Assembly (NCBI GenBank): GCA_947457085.1
Contig: CANGUS010000001.1
Location: 1-32,950, forward strand
Direction of reading: 5' to 3'
Source: Bacteroidota bacterium
GTDB lineage: Bacteria; Bacteroidota; Bacteroidia; Chitinophagales; Chitinophagaceae
DNA length: 32,950 bases
The translations under genes were made by a program, and so were the position numbers. The number at the start of each line of letters is the position of its first letter. Position 1 is the first letter of the stretch. The notes beneath the pieces were generated by a model. It was not told the DNA's origin, did not search any database, and saw only the letters and a program-made list of their open reading frames with translations. Positions 25,656-32,950 of this stretch are shown here, piece after piece.

Positions 25656-27362
25656 ATGGCAAGCAAAAAGTATCTATTAATGGCAGGATTTATAACCTTG
25701 CTTTCAGCCTTTCAAAGTAAGGCCCAGGAAAACTTAGGAATGTACAAAGGAGCAGGATATGATATCACAGATTCTACTTTAATTCCTGTTAAAAGACAAC
25801 CACAACAAACAGATTTTAAAAATGGACAATATGATTTTCCAGCAATGCCTCGTAATCAATGGGAAATTGGAATTTCAGGAGGTATGTTAAATGTTTCAGG
25901 AGATGTTCGTTCTAAAACAATATTCAATCGTGCTAAAAAACCGATGAACACGTTAGGATGGGGATTGTCTGTAAGAAAAGCATGGGGATATGTTATTTCA
26001 ACAAGATTGCAGTTCATGCATGGTAGTGCTTCTGGATATAACTGGCAAGCATCACAAGCATATTGGGGACATGGTGGAAATCCAATATATGAAGGATACG
26101 GAAGTCCAACTACAGTTATCCCAGCTGTATACAATAATTACACAACTACAATTAATCAATTGTCTTTAGATGTTATGGCATCATTAAATAATATCAGATA
26201 TCATAAAGCTAAAAATAAAACAAGCTTTTACGCTTTATTGGGAGCTGGTTTAATGACATATAACACCAGAGTAGATATCAAAAAAGCAAATGGCGTAATG
26301 TATTCTGCAGCTGATTATGCAACAGCAACTGCAGGTATCACAAATCCTGGTTATTCTGATAGAAAGGAAATTAATAAAAACTTAAATAGCTTGTTTGATG
26401 GTGATTATGAAACGCAAGCTGAAAGTCATAAAAACAGAATAAGCGTTTTAAATGGAACTTTACGTCCTGTTCTTTCAACTGGGTTCGGTGTTCAATTTAA
26501 ATTAAGCAAAATGATAACACTACAAATCGAAGATAGATTGACTCTTACGATGGATGATTTAATAGACGGTCAACGTTGGCAAGAATTGCCTTCTAGTACA
26601 GTTGGATTAGTATCTTCTTCTATGACTAGAGACTATGATAACTTAAACTTTTTCTCAGTAGGTTTAAATGTAAATTTAGGTGCTCATGCTGTTGAACCAT
26701 TGTGGTGGCACAACCCGAATGACTACTCTTACAATGCACTTAAAAATTCAAAAGCTCCTCAAGACAGCAAATGTGATAAAGATGCTGATGGAGATGGTAT
26801 TTCTGATTGTTTCGATCGTTGTCCAAACACACCAGGCGGTGTTTCTGTAGATTCTCATGGTTGTCCATTTGACACAGATGGTGATGGTGTTGCTGATTAC
26901 AAAGACAAACAATTAATTACTCCTACTGAGTGTCAACCAGTAGATGCTGATGGTGTAGGAAAATGTCCAGAACCTGCATGTTGTACTGGAATCGTTAATA
27001 CTACAGGATGTAGTGCTATTGCAGCTGGTTCAGTTGAATTTAGCTCTGGTTCTGCAAAATTAAGCTCAAGTTCAATGGCTCAATTAAATACTTTAGCAGG
27101 CTCTATGCGTTCAAATCCAAATTGCAAAACAGTAGTAATTGGAAATGGTTCTGGTAGCAAAATTGAACAACAACGTTCTTGGGATAGAGTTAACTCTGTA
27201 ATTAATTACATGGTTGACAAGCAAGGAATTGATAGAGAAAGATTTATTTTCCAATATGGTAACAATGGAAATGCTAATTCTGTTGATTATCGTTCAGCAG
27301 GAAATGGTGAAGAAGGTCCTTCAAACACACCTCCTCCATTCCCTAACTTGAGAAAAAACTAA
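25656..27362 (+). CDS. Outer-membrane protein with TSP3 repeats and OmpA-like C-terminus (copy 2)
   Basis: This 568-residue paralogue of the preceding gene has the same layout: signal peptide (ending SKA, about residue 23), porin-like domain, TSP3 repeats (DADGDGISDCFD, DTDGDGVADYKD), Cys-rich linker and altered OmpA-like end (GNGSGSKIEQQRSWDRVNSV; GPSNTPPPFPNLRKN at the terminus). Shared blocks include RNQWEIG, NVSGDVRSK, KAWGYVISTRLQF and SGYNWQ. By eye it uses more GCT, GTT, TCT and GGT codons than copy 1, as highly expressed genes often do, and has its own promoter and a strong terminator. It is probably an abundant envelope protein; function unknown. Confidence 0.8.
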   Translation: MASKKYLLMAGFITLLSAFQSKAQENLGMYKGAGYDITDSTLIPVKRQPQQTDFKNGQYDFPAMPRNQWEIGISGGMLNVSGDVRSKTIFNRAKKPMNTLGWGLSVRKAWGYVISTRLQFMHGSASGYNWQASQAYWGHGGNPIYEGYGSPTTVIPAVYNNYTTTINQLSLDVMASLNNIRYHKAKNKTSFYALLGAGLMTYNTRVDIKKANGVMYSAADYATATAGITNPGYSDRKEINKNLNSLFDGDYETQAESHKNRISVLNGTLRPVLSTGFGVQFKLSKMITLQIEDRLTLTMDDLIDGQRWQELPSSTVGLVSSSMTRDYDNLNFFSVGLNVNLGAHAVEPLWWHNPNDYSYNALKNSKAPQDSKCDKDADGDGISDCFDRCPNTPGGVSVDSHGCPFDTDGDGVADYKDKQLITPTECQPVDADGVGKCPEPACCTGIVNTTGCSAIAAGSVEFSSGSAKLSSSSMAQLNTLAGSMRSNPNCKTVVIGNGSGSKIEQQRSWDRVNSVINYMVDKQGIDRERFIFQYGNNGNANSVDYRSAGNGEEGPSNTPPPFPNLRKN

Positions 27363-27389
27363 TACTTTTTGCAAAATAAAAATAAAAAA

Positions 27390-27415
27390 AGTCCCGAGAA
27401 ATCGGGACTTTTTTT
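27390..27415 (+). terminator. Rho-independent terminator of the TSP3/OmpA pair
   Basis: AGTCCCGA (27390-27397), GAAA tetraloop, TCGGGACT (27402-27409), then a T-run to 27415. A GC-rich perfect stem with a stable GNRA loop. Confidence 0.93.
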
Positions 27416-27618
27416 ATGTAAATAATCAATGTCAAAATACTACCTTTACAATTAAAATTTCATAAAATTACAGCTTTAAAGTAGACCTATTTAGAGAGAG
27501 CATACAATGGTTTCATAATATATGGGTTGAATGAAAAAATATAGATCATGTTGTAAAAAACAAAAGAAGTTTATAAATAATAGTATAATATTTAATATCA
27601 AAAAATCAGGAATATACA

Positions 27619-28782
27619 GTGAACATAGGAATAATAGGAAGCGGAACAATGGGAGCAGGAATAGCTCAAGTTGCAGCACAAAATGGCAATCAAGTTATCG
27701 TGATTGATACTAATTTAGAGGCATTAGAAAAAGCTAAAAAAGGGATCGAGTCAACACTGCAAAAATTAGTTGACAAACAAAAAATAACGACTGAAAAAAG
27801 TGTTGAAATTTCAAATGCAATCACTTGGGATAATCATTTTGAGGTGCTTAAAAACTGTGATTTAATTATCGAAGCTATTGTTGAAAATTTGACAATAAAA
27901 CAAAATCTTTTTGCAGCGTTAGAAGCCATCGTTTCGGATGAATGTATTCTTGCAACCAATACATCTTCACTTTCTATTACGTCGATTGCGGCTATTTGCA
28001 AAAAGCCTGAGAGAGTGATTGGGATTCATTTCTTTAATCCAGCACCTGTAATGGAATTGGTTGAAATTGTACCTGCATTACAAACAAGTGTTGAAGTAAC
28101 CAGTAAAGCAATTTCTATCATTGATAGCTGGAACAAAAAAACGGTGACTGCTAAAGATACACCGGGTTTTATTGTTAATCGAATCGCTCGTCCTTTTTAC
28201 AGTGAAGCCATTCGAATTTATGAAGAAGGCATGGCAAGTATAGAAACGATTGATTATGCAATGAAAACGATTGGAGGATTTAAAATGGGCCCGTTTGAGT
28301 TAATGGATTTAATAGGTCATGATGTGAATTATATGGTTACAGAAACTGTTTGGACTTCTTTTTATTTTGATCCAAGATATACGCCATCTTTTACACAAAA
28401 AAGATTAGTAGAAGCGAAGTGGTTTGGTAAAAAATCGGGTAGGGGTTTTTATAATTATGCTGAAGGAGCTGTAAAAAATAATCCTGAATCCAGTGATGCA
28501 GTTTTATTAGAGAATATATTTATTAGAATTTTAGTGATGTTACTAAACGAGGCAGCCAACGCCCTCTATTTGAACATAGCGAACAAAGAAGATATTGATT
28601 TAGCCATGACCAAAGGTGTAAATTATCCTAAAGGTTTATTGAAATGGGCAGATGAAATAGGAATTAGTAATTGTATGGATATATTAGATACTTTGTATGA
28701 CGAATACCGTGAAGACCGTTATCGCTGTAGTCCAATATTGCGCCGAATGGCAAATTTTGAAGAAGTATTTTATACAAATTAA
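27619..28782 (+). CDS. paaH: 3-hydroxyacyl-CoA dehydrogenase (PaaH-like)
   Basis: This 387-residue NAD-dependent dehydrogenase oxidises 3-hydroxyacyl-CoA to 3-oxoacyl-CoA. The Rossmann motif is IGSGTMGAGIAQ (Gly7-Gly12 region). The catalytic region is GIHFFNPAPVMELVEIV, followed by PGFIVNRI. Two C-terminal 3HCDH domains follow (about 185-280 and 295-385), as in PaaH and in two-domain 3-hydroxybutyryl-CoA dehydrogenases. The start codon is GTG. paaY follows after 5 bp, which favours a link to phenylacetate degradation, although no paaABCDE-type genes are in view and a general fatty-acid role remains possible. No clear -7 element was found upstream. Confidence 0.85.
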   Translation: MNIGIIGSGTMGAGIAQVAAQNGNQVIVIDTNLEALEKAKKGIESTLQKLVDKQKITTEKSVEISNAITWDNHFEVLKNCDLIIEAIVENLTIKQNLFAALEAIVSDECILATNTSSLSITSIAAICKKPERVIGIHFFNPAPVMELVEIVPALQTSVEVTSKAISIIDSWNKKTVTAKDTPGFIVNRIARPFYSEAIRIYEEGMASIETIDYAMKTIGGFKMGPFELMDLIGHDVNYMVTETVWTSFYFDPRYTPSFTQKRLVEAKWFGKKSGRGFYNYAEGAVKNNPESSDAVLLENIFIRILVMLLNEAANALYLNIANKEDIDLAMTKGVNYPKGLLKWADEIGISNCMDILDTLYDEYREDRYRCSPILRRMANFEEVFYTN

Positions 28783-28787
28783 TTGAC

Positions 28788-29381
28788 ATGTTTTACGAAT
28801 ATAAAGGGATAAAACCGATTGTACATGAAAGTGCATATGTACATCCACAAGCTGTAGTTACTGGAAATGTTATCATTGGAAAAAATGTATATATTGGTCC
28901 ATGTGCTACGATTCGAGGCGATTTCGGAAAAATTATTATAGAAGATGGTTGCAATGTTCAAGAAAATTGCAATATTCATATGTTTCCAGGAGTAACGGTT
29001 TTATTGAAAGAAAATGCACACATTGGTCATGGTGCCATCATACATGGAGCTACTATTGGTAAAAATTGTTTAGTAGGAATGAATGCTGTTATTATGGACG
29101 ATGTGATATTGGGAGATGAGTGCATTGTGGGTGCACTTAGTTTTGTCAAAGCGAAAGAAAACATCCCTGCTCGTAGTCTATTGGCAGGAAACCCTGCTAA
29201 AATAATCAAACAAGTGAGTGATGAAATGATTGGCTGGAAATCTGACGGAACAAGAATTTACCAACAGTTAGCTGTAGAATGTCATCATGTACTGAAAGCT
29301 TGTGAACCGCTTCGTGAGATGCCTAAAGACAGAAAAGAGTTAGAGACAACATATAAAACCTGGAATGATACAAAAAAATAA
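28788..29381 (+). CDS. paaY: PaaY-like gamma-carbonic-anhydrase-fold thioesterase
   Basis: This 197-residue left-handed beta-helix protein is built from hexapeptide repeats (for example VVTGNVIIGKNVYIGP). Zinc ligands of the gamma-carbonic anhydrase type are His64 (NIHMF), His81 (HIGHG) and His86 (IIHGA). The C-terminal GNPAKIIKQVSDEMIGWKSDG and the helix after it match PaaY, which hydrolyses dead-end CoA thioesters in phenylacetate breakdown. It lies 5 bp after the paaH-like gene, so the two are cotranscribed. A generic gamma-carbonic anhydrase is the alternative, but the C-terminal helix favours PaaY. Confidence 0.85.
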   Translation: MFYEYKGIKPIVHESAYVHPQAVVTGNVIIGKNVYIGPCATIRGDFGKIIIEDGCNVQENCNIHMFPGVTVLLKENAHIGHGAIIHGATIGKNCLVGMNAVIMDDVILGDECIVGALSFVKAKENIPARSLLAGNPAKIIKQVSDEMIGWKSDGTRIYQQLAVECHHVLKACEPLREMPKDRKELETTYKTWNDTKK

Positions 29382-29392
29382 AAGAGCAGCAA

Positions 29393-30622
29393 TTATTTCA
29401 ACACTTCTAAACTCTTTGATATAATATTTACACATTCATCTAGTTCTGTTTGTGTAATTACTAATGGTGGTGCTAAACGGATTTTATCTCCATGAGTAGG
29501 TTTTGCTAATAAGCCATTTTGCATCATATTTACACATAAATCCCAAGCGGCATCTTTATTTTCATGTTTGATAACGATCGCATTTAATAGACCTTTTCCT
29601 CTTACTAAAGATATAAATGGACTATTTAAATTGCGAATTTGTGTTCTGAAATATTCACCTAATTTCTCTGCATTTTCACTCATGTTTTCATCTTTTAATA
29701 CCTGCAAAGCAGCGATGGCCACTTTACAAGCCAAAGGGTTTCCGCCATAAGTTGAGCCATGCTCTCCTGGTTTTATGTTCAACATGATTTCGTCATTACA
29801 AAGTACAGCACTAATTGGCAATACACCACCACTTAGCGCTTTTCCTAATATTAAAATGTCAGCCTTAATGTTTTCATGGTCAATAGCAAGCATTTTTCCT
29901 GTTCTAGCTAAACCAGTTTGAATTTCATCTGCAATAAAAAGTACATTAGCCGCTTTACACATTTCAAAGCAAGTTGCCAAGTAGCCTTCATCAGGAACTA
30001 CCACTCCTGCTTCACCTTGAATTGGTTCTACTAAAAATCCACAAACATTTTTATCTTTTAATGCAGTTGCTAAAGCTTGTACATTATTATATTCAATTGT
30101 TTCATAACCGGAAATGAATGGGCCAAAGCCAGTTTTTGAACTTTCATCCGTACTAAATGATATTACATTCACCGTGCGGCCATGAAAATTTTCTGAGCAA
30201 ACAATAATTTTTGCTTCATTAGCAGGAATGCCTTTTTTGTCATAACCCCATCTACGGGCTAATTTGATAGCAGTTTCAACAGCCTCAACACCAGAGTTCA
30301 TTGGCAATACTTTGTCATATCCAAAAAATTGAGTAATAAATTCAGCGTATTCACCTAGTAAATTACTATGAAAAGCTCTTGAAGTTAATGTTAAAATACT
30401 GGCTTGCTCAACTAAAGCATCAATAATTTTTGGATGGCAATGCCCTTGGTTAATTGCAGAATATCCACTTAAAAAATCGAAGTATTTTTTACCTTCAACA
30501 TCCCAAACATAAACACCTTTCCCTTTTGTAAGCATTACTGGTAAAGGGTGATAATTATGCGCATTGTATTTTTCTTCTCTCTCAATTAATTGTTGTGTTA
30601 ATGACATATTTATCGTTTGCAT
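29393..30622 (-). CDS. rocD: Ornithine aminotransferase RocD
   Basis: This PLP enzyme of 409 residues moves the delta-amino group of ornithine to 2-oxoglutarate, giving glutamate semialdehyde and linking arginine and proline metabolism. The PLP lysine is Lys261 in LILGKALSGG. FIADEIQTGLARTG, MNSGVEAVETAIKLARRW and GEHGSTYGGNPLA are family blocks, and NAHNYHPLPVML near the N-terminus separates RocD from acetylornithine transaminases. I use the ATG at 30622, 4 nt after a strong promoter. A TTG at 30643 lies upstream of the -7 element and is rejected; the ATG at 30607 (MSLTQ) is an alternative. It converges on paaY with an 11-bp gap. Confidence 0.92.
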   Translation of the reverse strand: MQTINMSLTQQLIEREEKYNAHNYHPLPVMLTKGKGVYVWDVEGKKYFDFLSGYSAINQGHCHPKIIDALVEQASILTLTSRAFHSNLLGEYAEFITQFFGYDKVLPMNSGVEAVETAIKLARRWGYDKKGIPANEAKIIVCSENFHGRTVNVISFSTDESSKTGFGPFISGYETIEYNNVQALATALKDKNVCGFLVEPIQGEAGVVVPDEGYLATCFEMCKAANVLFIADEIQTGLARTGKMLAIDHENIKADILILGKALSGGVLPISAVLCNDEIMLNIKPGEHGSTYGGNPLACKVAIAALQVLKDENMSENAEKLGEYFRTQIRNLNSPFISLVRGKGLLNAIVIKHENKDAAWDLCVNMMQNGLLAKPTHGDKIRLAPPLVITQTELDECVNIISKSLEVLK

Positions 30623-30626
30623 GTGG

Positions 30627-30657
30627 CAAAGGTATTCAATCAATTACGAATTTCAAA
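30627..30657 (-). promoter_or_regulatory. Bacteroidota-type promoter of rocD
   Basis: On the minus strand TTTG (30657-30654) is followed after 19 bp by TACCTTTG (30634-30627), a full match to the two-box consensus. CCAC then separates it from the ATG at 30622. Confidence 0.8.
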
Positions 30658-30818
30658 TTACCAATTAGGAAATCAATAAATCAAATTATAATTTCCTATA
30701 ACTTTCAATTATAGTAAAGGGTATTAAGTAAGATGTTAGATTTTATATTGTGAAAAATTGAAATAGAATATTGCCGTTAATATTTCGCAATTCATAATCC
30801 ATAATTCATATTTACATA

Positions 30819-30826
30819 TATATTTG
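30819..30826 (+). promoter_or_regulatory. -7 promoter element of the KUP gene
   Basis: TATATTTG matches TAnnTTTG. The TTG at 30824-30826, which could be taken as a start codon, is the last three bases of this element, so translation must start downstream; GTG at 30848 fits, leaving a leader of about 17 nt. The rest of the 196-bp gap is AT-rich with imperfect AATTCATAAT-like words and no gene. Confidence 0.5.
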
Positions 30827-30847
30827 CTGATTCAAAATAAAAAAGTC

Positions 30848-32833
30848 GTGAGTTCACATTCCAAACTTAACAAAGTTTCAGCTGCCGGTATATTAATTGC
30901 TTTGGGCATTATTTATGGTGATATTGGCACTTCTCCTTTATATGTATTCAATGAGATTTTAAAAGGTAAAGTTGTCAGTGAATTATTAATCATTGGAGGA
31001 TTGTCTTGTATTATTTGGACACTTACTTTACAAACCACAATCAAATATGTTTTGTTCACACTCAAAGCAGACAATAAAGGAGAAGGAGGTATTTTTTCTT
31101 TATATGCTTTAGTAAGGCGACAAAAAAAATGGTTAGTAGTACCAGCATTGATTGGAGGTGCAGCTTTATTAGCTGATGGCATGATTACACCGCCAATTTC
31201 AGTTTCGTCAGCCATTGAAGGTTTAAGACAATTGCCTGCTTTTCATTCTGTACCTGAAAACACGATAGTTTGGATCGTTATTCTAATTATTTCATTGTTG
31301 TTTTTTGTGCAACAATTTGGTACAGCATCTATCGGTAAATTATTTGGTCCGATTATGTTACTTTGGTTTGCAATGTTGGCCGTATTAGGTTTATTACACA
31401 TTGGAGATGATATTCAAATTTTCAAAGCATTAAATCCTTATTATGCAATTAAAATTTTAACGGTTTATCCAAAAGGATTTTGGATTTTAGGCGCTGTTTT
31501 TTTATGTACAACAGGGGCAGAAGCTTTGTATTCGGATTTAGGACATTGTGGGAAAGGGAATATTCGATATAGTTGGGTATTTGTCAAATTTGCTTTAATC
31601 TTACAATACTTAGGGCAAGGAGCATGGTTGTTAGCCAATCACAAAGGCCACTTAATTACTGAAGAATTAATAAGCAATGGGTTTAATCCTTTTTATGGCG
31701 TGATGCCACAGCAATTTAAACTTGTCGGCTTGATAATTGCTACTTTAGCTGCTATTATTGCATCTCAAGCATTGATAAGTGGCTCGTTTACATTGATTAG
31801 TGAAAGTATGCGATTGAATCTTTGGCCTAAAATGAAAATTAATTATCCTACAGAAGCTAAGGGTCAATTGTATATTCCATCTATTAATTTGCTTTTGTAT
31901 GTTGGCTGTGTAGGCATTACACTATACTTTCGATCATCTTCAAATATGGCTGCAGCTTATGGATTGGCCATCACCTTGTGTATGTTGGCCACCTCCATTT
32001 TATTTGCCAATTTTTTAGTTTCACGAAGAGCAAAACCAGTTTTTGTTTACACCTATTTATTTGTTTATATAACGATTGAAATTAGTTTTTTAATTGCCAA
32101 TTTAGAAAAATTTCCTTTAGGGGGTTATGTAACTTTAATAGTAGGAGGGGTATTGTTTTGTGTAATGTATGTTTGGTTTCGCTCCCGAAAAATTAAAAAT
32201 CGCTATGTGGAATTTGTAAAAATTGAAGATCATATACATCAATTACAAGACTTAAGTAATGACAACAGCATCCCTAAATATGCTACCCACTTAGTTTATT
32301 TAACGAGTGCTAATAATCCTAAAGAAATTGAACACAAGATTATTTATTCTATATTAAATAAGAAGCCAAAACGAGCCGATTTATATTGGTTTATTCATGT
32401 AGATGTTGTAGACGAACCATACAAAACAGAATATGTTGTGGATACAATTATTCCAAATGAAATCATTCGAATTGAATTTAGATTAGGGTTTAGAGAAGAG
32501 CAAAGAATCAATTTAATGTTTAGAAAAGTAGTAGAGGATATGGTGAAAAACAAAGAAGTGAATATTACCAGTCGATATACCTCTTTGCAAAAAAATAAAG
32601 TGGCAGGGGATTGGCAATTTATTGTGATGGAGAAATTCTTATCGCACGATAATGATTTACCATTAATAGAACGACTGGTGATGAAATTCTATTTCATGAT
32701 TAAGAAATTCGGATTAAGTGAAGAAAAAGGATTTGGATTGGATAGTTCATATGTAACTGTTGAGAAGTATCCATTGGTAGTTTCTCCAGTTTCTAATTTA
32801 AATTTGAAACGTATCGAAAAAGATTCGATCTAA
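30848..32833 (+). CDS. kup: KUP-family potassium uptake transporter
   Basis: This inner-membrane K+/H+ symporter has 661 residues from the GTG at 30848, giving MSSHSKLNKVSAAG as the N-terminus. The first helix carries the signature GIIYGDIGTSPLYVFNEI. Twelve hydrophobic segments span about residues 15-450, including GGIFSLYALVRR, ADGMITPPISVSSAIEG and SEALYSDLGHCG-like blocks (TTGAEALYSDLGHCG). A hydrophilic C-terminal cytosolic domain (about 450-661) follows, as usual for KUP. The extra residues predicted from the TTG at 30824 lie inside the promoter element. The gene seems monocistronic. Confidence 0.94.
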   Translation: MSSHSKLNKVSAAGILIALGIIYGDIGTSPLYVFNEILKGKVVSELLIIGGLSCIIWTLTLQTTIKYVLFTLKADNKGEGGIFSLYALVRRQKKWLVVPALIGGAALLADGMITPPISVSSAIEGLRQLPAFHSVPENTIVWIVILIISLLFFVQQFGTASIGKLFGPIMLLWFAMLAVLGLLHIGDDIQIFKALNPYYAIKILTVYPKGFWILGAVFLCTTGAEALYSDLGHCGKGNIRYSWVFVKFALILQYLGQGAWLLANHKGHLITEELISNGFNPFYGVMPQQFKLVGLIIATLAAIIASQALISGSFTLISESMRLNLWPKMKINYPTEAKGQLYIPSINLLLYVGCVGITLYFRSSSNMAAAYGLAITLCMLATSILFANFLVSRRAKPVFVYTYLFVYITIEISFLIANLEKFPLGGYVTLIVGGVLFCVMYVWFRSRKIKNRYVEFVKIEDHIHQLQDLSNDNSIPKYATHLVYLTSANNPKEIEHKIIYSILNKKPKRADLYWFIHVDVVDEPYKTEYVVDTIIPNEIIRIEFRLGFREEQRINLMFRKVVEDMVKNKEVNITSRYTSLQKNKVAGDWQFIVMEKFLSHDNDLPLIERLVMKFYFMIKKFGLSEEKGFGLDSSYVTVEKYPLVVSPVSNLNLKRIEKDSI

Positions 32834-32839
32834 TTTCGA

Positions 32840-32950
32840 TTATAATTTTAAATAAAATTGTTTGAATAAGGTGTTTGTTCGATCTGTATAAGCACCTTTT
32901 TCTTTAATGGTTAAATTGTCTATAAAAAGCGCAGTTTTTTGAAATGAAAG
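32840..32950 (-). CDS. Possible C-terminal fragment of an unknown gene (partial)
   Basis: On the minus strand the last 111 bases are open and encode 36 residues ending KQFYLKL before TAA (32842-32840). Position, 6 bp from the convergent kup stop, and ordinary codon use suggest the end of a real gene running into the window from the right. No family is recognisable from so short a piece, and it could be chance. Confidence 0.4.
   Translation of the reverse strand, partial: LSFQKTALFIDNLTIKEKGAYTDRTNTLFKQFYLKL

Noticed and set aside
32868..32898. AAGGTG...CACCTT hairpin followed by T-run as kup terminator
   Set aside because: The loop is about 19 nt and the element lies inside a plausible coding end on the other strand; too weak to list.

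Overview
The window is AT-rich and comes from a member of the Bacteroidota, probably a Chitinophagales/Saprospirales-like or Cytophagales-like lineage; the order is inference. The evidence is a Bat aerotolerance locus, DUF3857/transglutaminase proteins, TSP3-OmpA outer-membrane proteins, a SecA of about 1100 residues with a C-terminal zinc tail, a futalosine-pathway MqnC, a lack of Shine-Dalgarno sequences, and many copies of the phylum's -7 promoter element TAnnTTTG. All genes look chromosomal. I see no rRNA, tRNA, CRISPR array, insertion sequence or phage gene.

Layout. 1-878: end of a bat operon (batD tail, batE). 865-1281 (-): tsaE, divergent from a Cu+-type P-ATPase (1348-3456). 3453-5216 (-): a secreted glutathione peroxidase, then mqnC. 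5356-6351: a DUF4340-like membrane-anchored protein. 6354-10214 (-): two DUF3857 transglutaminase-fold proteins, one with an intact catalytic triad and one without. 10376-11856: a lipid A/lysophospholipid acyltransferase, then nadD. 11857-12372: a long non-coding gap with a degenerate 21-bp tandem array. 12373-15690: secA. 15843-22617: a tetR-tolC-mfp-rnd efflux operon behind a perfect palindrome that overlaps the promoter. 22680-23642 (-): a polyprenyl diphosphate synthase. 23750-27362: two tandem paralogous TSP3/OmpA-like outer-membrane proteins. 27619-29381: paaH-like and paaY-like genes. 29393-30622 (-): ornithine aminotransferase. 30848-32833: a KUP potassium transporter. The right edge holds a possible C-terminal gene fragment on the minus strand.

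Working together. The efflux genes form one regulated tripartite pump. MqnC and the prenyl synthase could both feed menaquinone synthesis. PaaH and PaaY suggest acyl-CoA or phenylacetate metabolism. SecA, the acyltransferase, the outer-membrane proteins and the pump all serve the cell envelope.

Most notable observations: (i) a 12-unit, exactly 21-bp array between nadD and secA, whose conserved columns argue for constraint on the DNA or for a decayed heptad-repeat gene; (ii) five genes whose start codon lies exactly 4 nt after a TAnnTTTG element, which predicts leaderless mRNAs; (iii) the adjacent active and apparently dead transglutaminases; (iv) the promoter-embedded palindrome of the efflux operon. 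I found no complete new defence-type or mobile system.
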